Source: Rhizomys pruinosus (Eukaryota > Chordata > Mammalia > Rodentia > Spalacidae). Taken from it: 64,000 bases of DNA. Each line of letters opens with the position of its first letter. The first letter of the stretch is position 1. The stretch is from NCBI GenBank assembly GCA_009823505.1, contig VZQC01003035.1, positions 973,412-1,037,411 on the forward strand. The letters run 5' to 3'. Both the position numbers and the translations under genes were made by a program. Of the stretch, positions 13,396-25,299 are shown piece after piece. The notes below the pieces were generated by a model. The model was not told where the DNA came from and ran no database searches. It was given only the letters and a program-made list of their open reading frames with translations.

Positions 13396-13727
13396 GAGGA
13401 GAGCTCCAAACGAAAGACACGGGAAGTAGAAAGAAGAAACGGGGTAAGATGGGTGCAAAACAGGAGACGGACATTGGGTGTAAGATTCAAGACCTATGGC
13501 GTGACCTTGAGGACCAAGCAAGGTCCTCAATGCTTCACCTCAGACCGCTGCTGAGGGAGGAAGGCCAAAATAGCACGGTGCAAGCTAGGAGCCAAGGTAG
13601 AGATGATCATGAACATAGAAACAGAGCCAACAGAAATCCAGGACACCCAAATGCAAGGCCAGGGCTGCCTGGGCCACACCACAGGGATAAGGGGCTAACA
13701 GGGCCAGGCCCAGCAACAGCCACTTAC

Positions 13728-13811
13728 CTGAGAAGATTGAAGCAAGCCTGAAGATGTCGGAGAGACGTGAAGTCACGGGCTCATAGGGCGAAGCTTCGTA
13801 GAACTCCTCAC
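13728..13811 (-). CDS. Gfra2: Gfra2 exon 3 (linker between D1 and D2)
   Basis: The exon is 84 nt. It is preceded on the minus strand by a T-rich acceptor ending ttccag and followed by a consensus donor, CAG|GTAAGT, at 13727-13722. It encodes the second part of Gly119, then EEFYEASPYEPVTSRLSDIF and RLASIFS, then the first base of codon 147. This is the segment linking D1 to the D2 domain of GFRalpha2. There are no cysteines, which fits a linker. It is phase 1 at both ends (28 codons), so it can be skipped together with exon 2, giving the 133-residue deletion of the c isoform. The next exon, which begins the D2 domain, is not in the window; no open frame in 1-13700 resembles it. Confidence 0.95.
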
Positions 13812-15234
13812 CTGGAACAGAGACAAACATAACACAAGGGCTCCTGTTGAACAAGAGCAACTCTACCGGAGAAAGCACCACTAACACGCCTCAAAATCAA
13901 GTGGGAAGGGCAGGGTGGCCCTTCCCAAGGTGGAAAACGCTGTGCGGGCAAGTTAGGGTGGAAAAGGTCGATGGTTCATAAGGACAAGTCATTTCTCACC
14001 AACTACAGCAGACAGAACTACCCTTCATGTTACTGTCCTGCATGGCCATCTCTCTTCAAGGGAGTTTGGAGAGAAGGGAGAGGAAGAGTAAGCCCTCAGA
14101 GGGTCAAGCGCAAATCATGGACTCTGAAGGCAGAGGGTCAACCGTGATTATACAACTTCCTTACTTCACGAGAAGTAACTCCAGTGTAGCCAGCCCAGCA
14201 ACATGGAACTACCTTCTGGGGGAATCACAGTGCTTTGTGTGGTGGACCCAGGGCTAGACTCTGCTCTCTTGGAGACAAACACGGACTCTGCTCAGTCCAC
14301 TTATGATTTCCCCCCTGCCTCACGTCATGTTGCCAGAACAATCTAGCTGGTAGGGCTGAAAGTGCCTCTCACATGCAATTCTCCAATCTCTCCACAGCCT
14401 CTCACCTCAAAACTCTCCTCAGACCTGCAGAGAACATCAGAGGCTTGTGGTAGAAAAGCAGGTGAATGACAGGAGATAAATGGCCCCCGGGCTGCCCTGG
14501 ACCCCCCACCCCCTCATCAGGAATCCCACCGCCTCTGCCAATGCCTTGCAGGAAGGGAAATATCCTCAAGAGACCTGACCAGTGAGGAGAAATCAATTCA
14601 AACTCACTCAGACTGCCTGTGCAGTGACAGGGCGTGGCAGGCAGGGGGTGACCCGCAGCCTCACACATTGATTTCCCATCCAGCAGGGCCCAACGCCACA
14701 GTCACGTACCCCTGCCTATAGGGAGGCCCAGTGAGCAGCGTTCATGATGGATGCTGCTACAAAAAGAGAGGTCTGGGAATACCCCCTTCATCCAACCCAA
14801 GAGATCACAGGCAACCAGGACCGGGGATACAATTAGCCCTTGTTTGTTCACAATCGCTGAGCCCAGAAAACCTCTAGTAAAGGGCAAAGACCTCCAAAGC
14901 ACAAGGAAGATACAGACACCCTCCTGGGGAGAAGGACTCTACCCTGCACTTTACTTCATAGGAAACCCTGTATGCCAGGCAGTGCCCAGCACACACAGCG
15001 TGTACCCCACTAGAATCTCCTGATAACTTCGTCCACCACTCTCAGGATCTAAGTGTTCTCCACTCCACCCACTGGGGCTTAACTTACTCTCTTCCAGGAG
15101 GCTCCTGGGGTGGACCCCCCAGGAGCTACTATGTATTAAGGTCAAACAATGGAATTGTTGCCTAAGAATTGCTATTAGGATAAAAATAAGGTTGTACTGT
15201 CCTTTCTATATGCTCATAGCCAAAAAATACTCTA

Positions 15235-15395
15235 AGCACACTAATTCTCTTGCTCGTCACTCTGTGAGCTAGGCACTATTATCCCCCTGCTGTGCCGACA
15301 AGAGGAAGGGGCACAGAGATACTAAGTAAACTGCTCAAAGTAGTAGCATCAGTGTCTGGTAAGCAGCAGAGCCACCTTTAAACTCAGGCACAGGG
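15235..15395 (+). mobile_element. MIR fragment
   Basis: gtgagctaggcactattatc with the following ggggcacagagatactaag stretch has MIR order; diverged. Confidence 0.5.
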
Positions 15396-17202
15396 AGACT
15401 GGAGTACAACTCTCACTTGATGACACTCCCTCCTCCACCTGTGCTCAGGGCTCGGCTGCCCCGGGACCGTTCCGTTCCGTTAGGACTGGTCTCACCCTCC
15501 TCAACTGCAGGATGCATAGCCACAAGCCTGGGTCTGGGGTAGCCCATGTCACTGCTTAACAGGGTACCCGGAGGTCCATCCTCTCTAAGTCCACTCTCCT
15601 TAACTTATTCATACAGCTGGATTCACCAGGAAGAGCCAGGCCACTGAAGCCAGATCCACAATGTAGATCCTTGAAACCTGGGCATGGGCCAGGCCTTTGT
15701 TCTTCATGGTTCAAGGATCAGAGACTGAATTTCAGAGCCACCTTTGAGGTGGCCGGTGGTGACAGCCCTACTCTAGCATGCCAAGGGTGGAAATACAGGA
15801 GGAAAGAGCTCCCCAGCCGTGGGCTCATCCCTAGCACAGTGGAAAGAAACCTGGGTATGGTATGAGGACACTGGATTCAGCCTCCAGCTCGCTGTGTGCC
15901 CTGGCTAGCTGTTCTCCCTCCTGTCTCAGCTTCCCCTAGAAACAGGGCTAACATATTACAGGTCTGACTCCCTAAGCTAGTGGCCACCTCTTCAGAGGCC
16001 ATATGCCTGCCATATTAGCTTCCAGTTGGCTCCCTTCCTCCAGTGTCACCACAGTTCCTTCTATGGGTAGAAAGTCTTGGAATAAGGTAGAAGGATCAAA
16101 AGCTTTGATGAGTCCCACCCAACGGTCAGGGAGTAACCAAGTCCAGTCCTCCCCTCATTTCTCCTCTATAAGGTCTTGCCCTCCCCCCAGCTCCAGGCCC
16201 AGTCCAACTGTTAACTAGTATTAAGGTGCAGAAGGAGGGTATCTAAAGCTTCCCCAAGAAAGCAGCTCAGCTCCTACATTAATAACTATAACTCTTAGAT
16301 AGACCATATCATCCAACAGGGACACTGCCTGCTATTCAAGGCCTCCTGGCTTCTCCTGATTGATCCTGGGTGGAAAATCTCTGGCCCTGAGACCTAGGAG
16401 AAAATGGAGCCTCCTGGAGAGAAAGGCAAGTTTCCACAGAAAGGGATGAGCTGGGATATACTTCTGGAAGGAGCCATGGCAGGCATACGGACTGCAGTTT
16501 CTGCCATGCCAGCACTCTCTGAGGTATATAATAAATGGGTCCTTAACAGGTGGTCACGGACTGCATGAACTCCAAAACCATCTCAAGTTGTGGCCCAGAA
16601 ACAGCTTAGTACAGTGAAGTACTCATGTCCAAAGAGGCCCTGAAGATCCCATTATGGTGACAACTAAATGCATCCACATCATGCTCACTGCTGCCACTGA
16701 AGAGAAATGCCTCATTTCTCCTACCTCTGATCACACCCTCCCACATGCCGGCCTGGCCATGCCAAAGGAGCGTGACAGGGCTGTTCCTGCTAAGAGGTCC
16801 AAGGAGCCCCCTAGAGCTGCTAGCCAGTTCTCCTGTCCCCCACCCCCATCCAGTGTGCAGCCTTGACAAGCCTCCTTTACCAGCTGCCCAATGACCTCCA
16901 GGTTTCTATCTAAAGCAGCGAATACAAAAAGGCACAACTGCCCCATTCCAGAGGCAGGAGGCTCACAGCTTGTACACTAGAGACTGGCGATTGGGGAAGC
17001 AGCTGTTCATGTGTTGTATGGCCAAGTGCCTCTGGACAGCATTACCCTCCTCACTCTAGGAATGGAGTTGCCAGGGAGAAGAGGCTGCCTAACGCAGGAT
17101 GGGTTACTATGTTGTTAATGGCAGTAATACTGCTACCAATTACATGCAGTCCCTGCTCCTATGTTCAGAGCATAGTTGAGGCACCTTGGTGACTTCGGGG
17201 TA

Positions 17203-17246
<44 letters not shown>
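17203..17246. repeat. (TC)n microsatellite
   Basis: About 22 CT units with one interruption (ttt). Confidence 0.95.
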
Positions 17247-18199
17247 GAATTCAAATCTGCAGCTGGTCCCTTCCTTCCCGTCTGGTACTATATGCAAGGA
17301 GCTCTCCTCTGATCTTGGGTTAATGCCTCAACCCTGGCCCTACACTAACCCCCTGCCCTCTCCAGAGGCCCCAGTACATAGAGAGTCTTCCTGTCCTCTT
17401 CCCCAGCATCTCCATTATTCCCATACTCCTTTGGAGTTTAGACAGCTCTTCCTTCCATCTTTAAAAGAGAAAATATGACACCCTTCATTCTTCCTTTCAC
17501 AACAAAATTCTGGAAAAAGGTATCCATATTCATTATGTCCCCCCCTCTGCCTTCCATCCACTCCCTAACCAGAGTCCTGCCCCAGCAGCCTCCTAAGGGG
17601 CTTACCCACGTGGCAGCAGGAGTATGTCAGTCCTTATCCTCCTTAACCTGGTGTGTGAACTGCTGACAGTCCTCTCTGCCTCCCTGACTGTCCTCCCACT
17701 ACTCCAGAGCCTTAAGCCCCTGTGCAGTTCCCTTCTCCCATCCAACCTTCAATGCCAGTTGTCCAGGGACTCCTGCTGTCCTCATGCTGGGGTTATACCA
17801 CTGTCTTAACTCCAGCTTCCATCCAAGCTGATGTCCATTCCAAAATCTCTCTAGATCCATGTCCTCTCCTGAGCGCCATGCCTGTTTATAGGTCATGACT
17901 AACTAGAGACAGGGCTCCCAGAGAAACTCGCCACGTCTCTACCTTCTTCTACTCAAAGCCTTCCCCGCCGCCTCTGCCTAATCATATACCCAGATACCCG
18001 AGACAGGAAGCTGGAGGTCTTTGGCCACTCTCTCCCTTCCCCATCTCATAGGCAGTAGTCGCCAAAGCCTGTTGATTCTACCTCGTAAGAAGGATTCCGG
18101 TCCATCTTCCCCTTTCCTGCCCCGTCCTGTTCCTGCCCTGGATCACAATTTGTACAAACAAGTGACTGTCTTCCCTGGAGCTACATTAATTTTTTTTTA

Positions 18200-18822
18200 A
18201 GCAGCTCCCTTAAAATCTCCATTAAAACCATTCAGGTTCCCTGTCGCCTACCACTTCCCCTTCCTCCCTGCCCTCAACCCCCACCCCCACCCCTTCCATT
18301 CCATGCTCTACTCACTCACAGTGCTGCAAGCACATTCAACTCTCAGGCCTGACCTTGGCATGTTTCTCCCTCCACTTGCCCACTCTTTCTTTACCTGCAC
18401 TTGGGAAGACCCCCTCTTCCATCTCAGGCCAGAGACTATCTCTTCCAGGAAAGCTCTTTAGATTTTTTTTTTTTGTCTTTTCAAGACAGGGTCTCCCTGT
18501 AGCTCTAGATGTCCTAGAACTCACTCTGTAGACCAGGCTGGCCTTGAACTCACAAAGATCCGCCTGCCTCTGCCTCCCAAGTGCTAGGATTAAAGGCGTG
18601 CGCCACCACGCCTGGCTAGATTTTTTTTTTTTTAACAAGACCTTAGATGCCCATTTAAAGTGTCCCTACTGTGCCCTGGGCCTTCTCAGCAGAGCATTTT
18701 GCCACCAAATGGCAGAGGCACTCTTTCTTACTGTACCACACCCCAGTCTACGACCTCCATGAAGGCAAAGACTAACCAACAACACCCAGCAGCAGTACAC
18801 TCTCAATAAATACTTGTCAAGA
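18200..18822 (+). mobile_element. L2-like fragment split by a B1
   Basis: Left and right of the B1 at 18463-18617 the DNA reads as one L2 3' end: ttccaggaaagctctt, later acgacctccatgaaggcaaa and ctctcaataaatacttgtca. Diverged. Confidence 0.5.
18463..18617 (-). mobile_element. B1 SINE, antisense
   Basis: An oligo-T start (the A tail) precedes a full B1 ending gcgccaccacgcctggct. The flanking tagattttt on both sides is compatible with a target-site duplication. It carries the local B1 variant ctccctgtagctc. Confidence 0.92.
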
Positions 18823-19050
18823 GGGTGGAGAGATGACTTAATGGTTAAGAGCACTATCTGCTTTTACAGAGGACCCCGGTTCAGTTCCCAGCACCCACAT
18901 GGAAACTAACAACCATCTGTAACTCCAGTTCCAGAGGCTCCAACACTCTCTTCTGACCTCCATGGGCACTGCATGACATGACTGCACTTACATACATGCA
19001 AGCAACACACTCACACACATAAAATAAAAATAATAAAATATTTTTTCCAA
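18823..19050 (+). mobile_element. B2-type SINE
   Basis: gggtggagagatgacttaat head, B-box-like ggttcagttccc, cttctgacctcca and an aataaaat tail. No 17-bp duplication. Confidence 0.85.
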
Positions 19051-19682
19051 AGCCAATTACAAATAAAATATTTTTTTTTACAAAAAATCCCAACTTAGGA
19101 CTGGGGAAATAGGCAGTAGACCCCAATCTTAGCTGAATAAATATTGGCAACATATTATTTCCCGGTGAGAAAGAGCTGATCTTCTCAAAAGGAGGGATTC
19201 TAAATAGGCTGAGTAGACCTCAGTAGTTGAACTTGCACTGAGGAATGTTTAGGGACAATAACTTGACACAACAGGCCTTAACACAAATAACAGAATGTAT
19301 GAATTCCAGTGGGGACTACTGGGAAGGGGGTATAAAGATGGTTAACACTGAATGAGACGTTCTGTATGAAATACACAAAAATTCAATTTAAAAAACTTTT
19401 CATGGATACTTGTCAAAATAATAAATAAGTAATCCAGCCAAGATGGCCAGTGGTGTGGTCTAAGTATATGCAAATCCCCCAAGTTCCTGTCTGGGCTGGG
19501 AAGGGGTAAGGAGGTAAAGGGGTGTCATTGGGGAGGGGTTCTCTGCCTTGAGCCTGCTTGAGAAGAGCTTGCCAGAAAACATGAGACCTGTTGCTCATGC
19601 CAGACCCTGAGCTCCTGAGCTCTGATGACGTGCCTAGGTCATGGGGCCCATGAGGTCCAGAGACCAGAAGAAAGGATCAAGG

Positions 19683-19733
19683 CTCCTCTGCCCTGTCCCC
19701 TGGGGCCGAGCCCCAGGGGACAGGGCAGCGGAG
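19683..19733. repeat. Near-perfect palindrome (hairpin)
   Basis: The arms 19688-19706 and 19710-19728 are exact reverse complements of 19 bp around the 3-nt centre cga. One mismatch (19687 with 19729) then allows four more pairs (19683-19686 with 19730-19733). The arms are GC-rich (ctgccctgtcccctggggc). It lies in Gfra2 intron 2, about 330 bp downstream of the exon 2 donor, so the pre-mRNA would contain a very stable hairpin. Confidence 0.95.
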
Positions 19734-20060
19734 GGGCAGGGGCTGGTGCCTCGGGCTACAGAGTTCTACATGAGTGCCATGCCTCCCCTGTTCTACCTTC
19801 TCCATCTGCCTGATGCCTCTTGCCTCTCGCAGATCACCTCATACTGGCCTTGCTTGAATCCCGTCCTCCGCTCACTTCCACCCTCTCATCTCCCTTCCTC
19901 CAGCTGAGAGACTAGCTATTTCTCTGGATTCTAGATTTTCTTGGTGGATAGAACAGAGAGCAGATGAAGTGACCCCTTTACCAAGCCCACTGTCCTGAGC
20001 CCCTGAATCAACCCATCCCCTCACCCATAGCCACCCATCCTTGGGCCCACCCAGGCTTAC

Positions 20061-20375
20061 CCTCCGTCAGCCCCAGGTGAATGCTCCAGTAGATCTGCAG
20101 ACACTGTAGTTCTTTCTTCATGCCCCGCTTGCAGCGGCAGTCATACAGCGGGCTTTCCTGCAGGACCTCCAGCGCCGCCTGGCACTCCTTGTTGGCCAGC
20201 ATGGTGTTGCGGTCCCGGCCTGCCAGGCACTGCCGAAGGGTGCGGTACCTGGAGCTGCAGTTGGATTCAGCCGCACACAGCTCATTGGCCCGGACACAGT
20301 CCACTGGAGGGCGCCAGCCGTGGAGCTCGGGGCCCTGCAGGGAGGAAGGGCTGGCCAAGGAGCGGAGGGTCTCGT
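20061..20375 (-). CDS. Gfra2: Gfra2 exon 2 (cysteine-rich domain D1)
   Basis: The exon is 315 nt. Its acceptor is a pyrimidine-rich tract ending in CAG just right of 20375, and its donor is GTAAGC at 20060-20055. It encodes residues 14-118 plus the first base of codon 119, from DETLRSLASP to IHLGLTE. By my count the eight cysteines fall at 40, 47, 53, 63, 78, 93, 95 and 105, the spacing of a GFRalpha D1 domain. N52-C-S is an N-glycosylation sequon. The proposed signal peptide ends within the first residues of this exon. Sequence agreement with mammalian GFRalpha2 as I remember it is essentially complete. Both ends are phase 1 and the length is a multiple of three, so skipping removes exactly 105 codons without a frameshift, as in the known GFRalpha2 b isoform. 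Family knowledge: ligand and RET contacts are mostly in D2 and D3, so D1-less forms can keep signalling. Confidence 0.97.
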
Positions 20376-23353
20376 CTGGGTGGTGGGGAAGGAAGACAAG
20401 CATGAATGAGGGCCACTACAGTCTCCGACCCCAATGCAGGCCTGAGGCTTGGCCCTTTCTGGAAAGTCTCACCCACTTTATACCAAAGTACACCAAGATC
20501 GAGGCCAACTCAAATCCAACAGTCAGTCATGCTCCTCTAAAGCCACGGTGTTTACATCCATAACCTCAGCACAGCCCTGGACAGTGGAACACAGCACAAT
20601 TAACCCAGGAAGACTCCCTTTGAAAACCATAGTCAGCCTAAGATACCCGTAGTCCAGAGAGAATGTCATGAGCTAGGGGAGGAAGAGGGGAGCCCTGCAT
20701 GGAACCATCTCATTCCGACTCCCCTGTGGGCCCCCTGCTACACTGAAGGCATCAAAAGTCCTTCAGAGTCTTTCTGGGCCTTATACAAACCCTAGAATCA
20801 AGCCCCAACATCACATTTGGGGAAACTGAGGTCCAAACAAAAGCAGTTGATAACTCAAAGCCATACACGAGGGGGGAGGTGGAAAAGCACCCTCCTGGAT
20901 CTAGTCTCCTCATTCTGAATCAACAGGCTTTCCAAGAAGACGAACGAGAAACCAGCCAAATTGTGGGGTTCAGGAGGCTCAGGAGAGAAGCCCCCTTCAG
21001 GCCCAGCGCCTCCACACACCAGCCAACTTTGTGGGAGCCTGGCAAAGCACCTGCTTAGTCGGTCCACCTAGCCCCCTCCAAAACAAACGGCATTAGGCAA
21101 AGCGTGTGAGCTTTCTACTCTCCCAGCTCTCCTCCCCCTCAGGTCTTGCCTCTCCCACGGCCACCTCTCAGCTTCTGCTTCCTGCCTCCCAAGGGCTCTG
21201 ATCTCAACAGACTGTGCATCACCTTTTCTCCCTTATGCTCTCCGCCATATCTTTTCCTTCCTGGCCTCCCTATGCTACCCTGAAACCCTCTTCCCTTCTA
21301 TTTTTTTTTCTCTTCTTTCCAAAGAAAAATAATGAATCAGTTATTGAACGAAAAGAGCTTCCCCTCCTTCATCCCCTGCCTTACAGACTGAGCATAGTAT
21401 CTCCAAAAACTGAATGAGTACCCATCAGCCCACCCTTCTTAACTGCCGCTCCCAATGTCCTCACCAGGGAGGGGAAGAGAACTGGAAATGAAGGGCAGAG
21501 AGAAGCTGGCCTGCCCCTTTCAAAGCCAACCTCCCAAAATGGTTTCCTCTGTCCTTCCTAAGCCCCTAACTCTAGGCTCTGCCCACACCCAGAAAAGCTA
21601 AATATCAAGGCCAAAGCCAAGACAGCTTTTTGCTTTTTGCAAGACCCGAAGAATAATTTAGGAGGCTTCTTCCACTCCCTCCCACTCCAAAGTAGAATAA
21701 AATCCTTGACCATCAGTCCCTTCCTCAGAATACCGCAGAATCCCCCCCATCCTTACCCAGAGCCAGCACTCTCAGGCCTTCTCCCTAGGAGGCCCTGCTC
21801 ATAGGGAGATACTGCAGGGGGACAGCGACACCTACAGGTAGAGCTACACACAGCAAGCCTGTCACTCCCCAAAACCCCTAAGGAAAAAGACTGACTCCCA
21901 GAGGACCTCAGGCTAGCCTACCCCACCTGGAAACTGCAAAGGAGAGAAACAGGTGCTAGGTGGGGGGAGCTGGGGCTGCAGACTTCCTCTTTCGTTGGCC
22001 ACTGTCTCTGCCCAAAAAGAGCTGAAGGCTATGGCACTCTGAGAGAAAACCAGGGGTAGAAACCACCCAGAGTGGGAGGTGTTGACAACAGGGTCTGCCC
22101 ATACTTTGCCTGGAGTTGTAGCCTCCACAAAAGCTGAAGTGGCATCTTTCTTTCTAGGCTTCAGCAGATTTCTATATCCTTGTGTGACTTCTGCGCCTCT
22201 GGGCCCCCAGGAACAGCTGAGCCACACCCCCAATTCGCACCTGCTGGTCCCTCCCATCAGCCCTCAGCTCTCCACTGACTCTGTCCCAAAGTCCCAGTAG
22301 GAGGTTCACCATCCACCTGGTTGAGCTGAAGGCTGACCTGTCCAAGGGGACTCAGAATGGGACATCCTGGCCTCTGCAGGCTCAGGATTCACACAGGTTT
22401 AGAGTCAGGACAGAGACTGGAGCAATAAGGTAAATTCACCCTGCCTGGCCTGCCAGGATTACCTTACAAGGTGCTACACTGGCTCCTATCCCAGTATCAA
22501 GGACTTCCTCATGCTGCTAACCAGCACCCATGGTGGGGCAAGAATATACCCAGTAGATGACCAAAACGTCCTTTCGTCAACTGTCCCTGACTCTAGAAGC
22601 CCAGCCAGAGAAGGGATCACAGCAACCTGGAGCCCATAGCCAAGAATCATGGGAGAGAAAAGTACAGAAGACTATCTCAAAAGACTGAAGGGAGAAAACT
22701 TGGATCCATCAAGAGGATGCAGTTTCTAGAAATGCAGGCGTGGGGGACCAAGAGGCAACACAGAGCTCTGACTGCCCTTGCATCCAGGATCCCTAAAAGA
22801 CCAGGCTGTGTGCTAGATGCCACTGGGAACGAGGTGCCCTGTGAGCCCCACCCCAGCCGCCTCCCTATCGTATTCTCTCCCTGTATGCCAACACTGGATA
22901 TCTAGATGGCTGGGATAAAAAAGCCTCTCTACCCCTCATAGTCCTGACCCCAGCCCTTACTGAGAACATTTGGAAAGGCCACTCAAAAGGCCTTGTTCCT
23001 AGGAGCACTCTTCACCTTGGCCAGAGCCAAAACTGCCTAACCAGCTCTCAAGCTCCTGAGAAACCTCCACCCTGAGCAGATTTTCCAACCAATTCCCCGC
23101 CATGGACTTCTAGCGAGGAAAAAGACCCCAGGGTTTAAGTTTCCTCCTCCACACTTCAGCCTGTCCTTTCAAGAGTCTTTGAAATCCTGTGGTCCTTCAT
23201 TCAGTTAAACCTTCATCCAGCTTTGGATAGAGGCTTAAGGGGTAGGAAACTGAAGAGTTGTGACCCAAAGGGTTCTTCCTTTTGCCCATCTCAGACCAGG
23301 GTCTGAGATGGTAGCAGACAACAGTAGGCATTGCTAGTCTTTGCTCAGACCCA

Positions 23354-23364
23354 CCACACACACA

Positions 23365-23410
<46 letters not shown>
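23354..23410. repeat. (CA)n microsatellite
   Basis: About 28 CA units with one T interruption. Confidence 0.96.
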
Positions 23411-24152
23411 ACGCCCATCCAATGCCACTTCTGAGAAGGAGAACTGACTCTACCCTCTAGTTCTGCTGTCCCCTACCCCTGGCCCACAAAAAGCACCCCT
23501 ATACCTGAGAGCATGCACACTTAAGGAGGGCGGGGTACAACTCAACAGCAGTAGGCAATCTGGCTGCTTTTTGCCTGAAATATAATTTTCTTTTCTTGTT
23601 GGCTCAGACCATTCTAAGCCCCAGAAAGCTGTGTTTTCAGACCAGCAATGGAAGAAAAGGTCAGATTTTGTGACAGCCCATTCAGAATGAGAGTCCACTT
23701 CCCCAAGGCTTCTGGAAACAGCTACAGGATGGAAGTGGGCCCAGAGCATCTCCCAGCCTCCTGTTCTGCCCCTCTTATCCCACAGGGACACTTCCATAGG
23801 CTTAGGGAGAGGGCATGGGTGAAGGTCACACCCCAGGGCAGGGCCATGCCCCTGGGGAATGAGTATCTGAGAGGTAGAAACTGTAGGCAGGCATAGGGCC
23901 CAGGATCCAGCCAACACTGGCTCTCTCTGACTACATATCCTCTGGCCCAGTCTAGAGGGCACTTCTTAGACCATGCACTTCTTCTGTAAGCAAAGTCCAC
24001 CTCCCCAATCTGGGCCATCCCAGAGCCCTTTCTGCTGGAAGACAACAGTGATCTCCTGACCCTGCCTGGCAGTCTGGCTCATTTCTGACAACCAACAAGC
24101 CATGCTGACTAAAACAGCACCTGCACTGAAGCAGATGTGTTCTCCCTTGCAC

Positions 24153-24156
<4 letters not shown>

Positions 24157-24197
<41 letters not shown>
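24157..24197. repeat. (CA)n microsatellite
   Basis: About 20 uninterrupted CA units. Confidence 0.96.
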
Positions 24198-24201
<4 letters not shown>

Positions 24202-24969
24202 CGGTTCCCTAGCTCTTCACAGAACACCAGGTCCCTGCCAGTAGCTTTGCTGGGACTCCTGGTCCACACACAGCCTTGCAAACATCTTTTCCTCACGGGT
24301 TTAGAGGAATCACTATCTCTAGACCCCAGCCTCTCAAGCAGCTGAGATTTTTTTACATAGCTAAGGGGGGGGCGCCTGGTGGAGTGGCAGAACACAGGAC
24401 AGGCACTCCTTGGCCACAGAGCTCTGGGACAGAATGACCAGTGATCTTTGTTCAGATCTCTGTTCCTCCCTCACCCCCAACCCCAAGTCAGCCTTCTTCA
24501 GCAAACTTTGGCCTCCTCACCCTCTTTCTCTTCTCCCAGCCACTAGCCCCAAGCCCCACAGGTGTAGCTGAAGGCCTTGAACATCCATTTGCAAGCCTGT
24601 GTGCAGGCCCACCCATCTAGCTTGAGGCTAGGTGGAAGGGCAGGCAAAGGGTAGGAAGAAATTTGCAAAGTGTTCCCGGGAGTGGGGAAACTGGGTGCTT
24701 TTCTGAGGGTGACTGGCAGGAAGGAGGTGACTGCAAGGGCTCCCCGAAAAATGTCCAAACCCAGAGCTCCTGCAGAATCTGAATCGAAGGCTACCAACTC
24801 CGAGAACCAGCTGATGGCTAAGGGAGGGACAGGCTTGACAGCTCCGCGCCACCCGCCCCTCCACTCGCTCTTTTCCACACCAAGAGTTGCATTTATTTTT
24901 TCGTAAGTTGTTGCTATTTGAACCCATTATTTTGAGGAAAATGAGGCTATCACGGCGTGCGAGTAAGCC

Positions 24970-24970
<1 letters not shown>

Positions 24971-25005
<35 letters not shown>

Positions 25006-25017
25006 GTGTTGTGTTGT
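24971..25017. repeat. (GT)n microsatellite with gtgtt tail
   Basis: About 17 GT units continuing as tgtgttgtgttg, roughly 240 bp inside intron 1 from the exon 1 donor. Confidence 0.96.
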
Positions 25018-25259
25018 TTTAAGTCTCCTTTCAGATCCCCCGGGAAACCAGTCAGCCACGGCACTGCTCCCTCCTCCCGAGTCCACTACGCCCGCCCGGG
25101 CCGGGATCGCTGCGCGGGAGCCCGGGCCGGAATCGCTGCGCGCCGCGCTCTCCCCGCGTCTCCACCGGCGCCCCGCTCGGCCCCCGCGCGCCCAGCTTCT
25201 AGCTAGATCCCGAACGCCCTGCCCCGTGGCCCCCAGGCTCGCCGCCCGCGGTTACTCAC

Positions 25260-25299
25260 CTAAAAAGAAGAAGAGGCAGAAGGCGTTTGCCAAGATCAT
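25260..25299 (-). CDS. Gfra2: Gfra2 exon 1, coding part (start codon, signal-peptide core)
   Basis: Read on the minus strand, the ATG at 25299-25297 opens MILANAFCLFFFL plus one base G, followed by the donor GTGAGT at 25259-25254. This is the N-terminus of GDNF family receptor alpha-2, a GPI-anchored cell-surface protein that binds neurturin and presents it to the RET tyrosine kinase, mainly in parasympathetic, enteric and sensory neurons. The 13 residues form the hydrophobic core of the signal peptide; its end and cleavage region come from exon 2. The exon ends in phase 1, and its G joins AC of exon 2 to make Asp14. The start has A at -3. The frame is open upstream to about 25446 but holds no further ATG, so this start is chosen. 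The 5' UTR lies to the right in the CpG island; its limit is not visible. Confidence 0.93.

Larger units (their letters stand above)
1..13727 (-). other. Gfra2: Gfra2 intron 3, partial (continues beyond left edge)
   Basis: Everything left of exon 3 follows its donor GTAAGT, so it is intron 3, at least 13.7 kb long. No later Gfra2 exon (D2, D3 or GPI-signal coding) is readable here. Contents are a MaLR-like LTR, L2-like DNA, the 53-bp minisatellite, AC-rich repeats, a B4, a B2, MIR fragments, several LTRs and a Tigger-like DNA transposon. The stretches 5100-6480, 7500-7980, 9800-10770 and 11830-12500 show nothing I can name. Confidence 0.85.
13812..20060 (-). other. Gfra2: Gfra2 intron 2
   Basis: A 6,249-bp GT-AG intron between exons 2 and 3. 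It holds an old MIR-like stretch near 15235-15395, a CT microsatellite, an L2-like region split by a B1 (18463-18617), a B2 at 18823-19050, and a near-perfect palindrome at 19683-19733. The segments 13900-15200 and 15400-17200 show nothing recognisable beyond unique intronic sequence. Confidence 0.9.
20376..25259 (-). other. Gfra2: Gfra2 intron 1
   Basis: A 4,884-bp GT-AG intron between exons 1 and 2. It is mostly unique DNA with few young SINEs. Three long dinucleotide runs cluster in its exon-1-proximal 2 kb (23354-23410, 24157-24197, 24971-25017). The right end, from about 25050, is CpG-rich and belongs to the promoter island. I see no other coding exon; open frames here are short and unsupported. 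Confidence 0.9.

Noticed and set aside
20120..20563. Plus-strand open frame of 147 codons over Gfra2 exon 2
   Set aside because: It is the antisense shadow of a conserved coding exon and continues into intron without splice signals.
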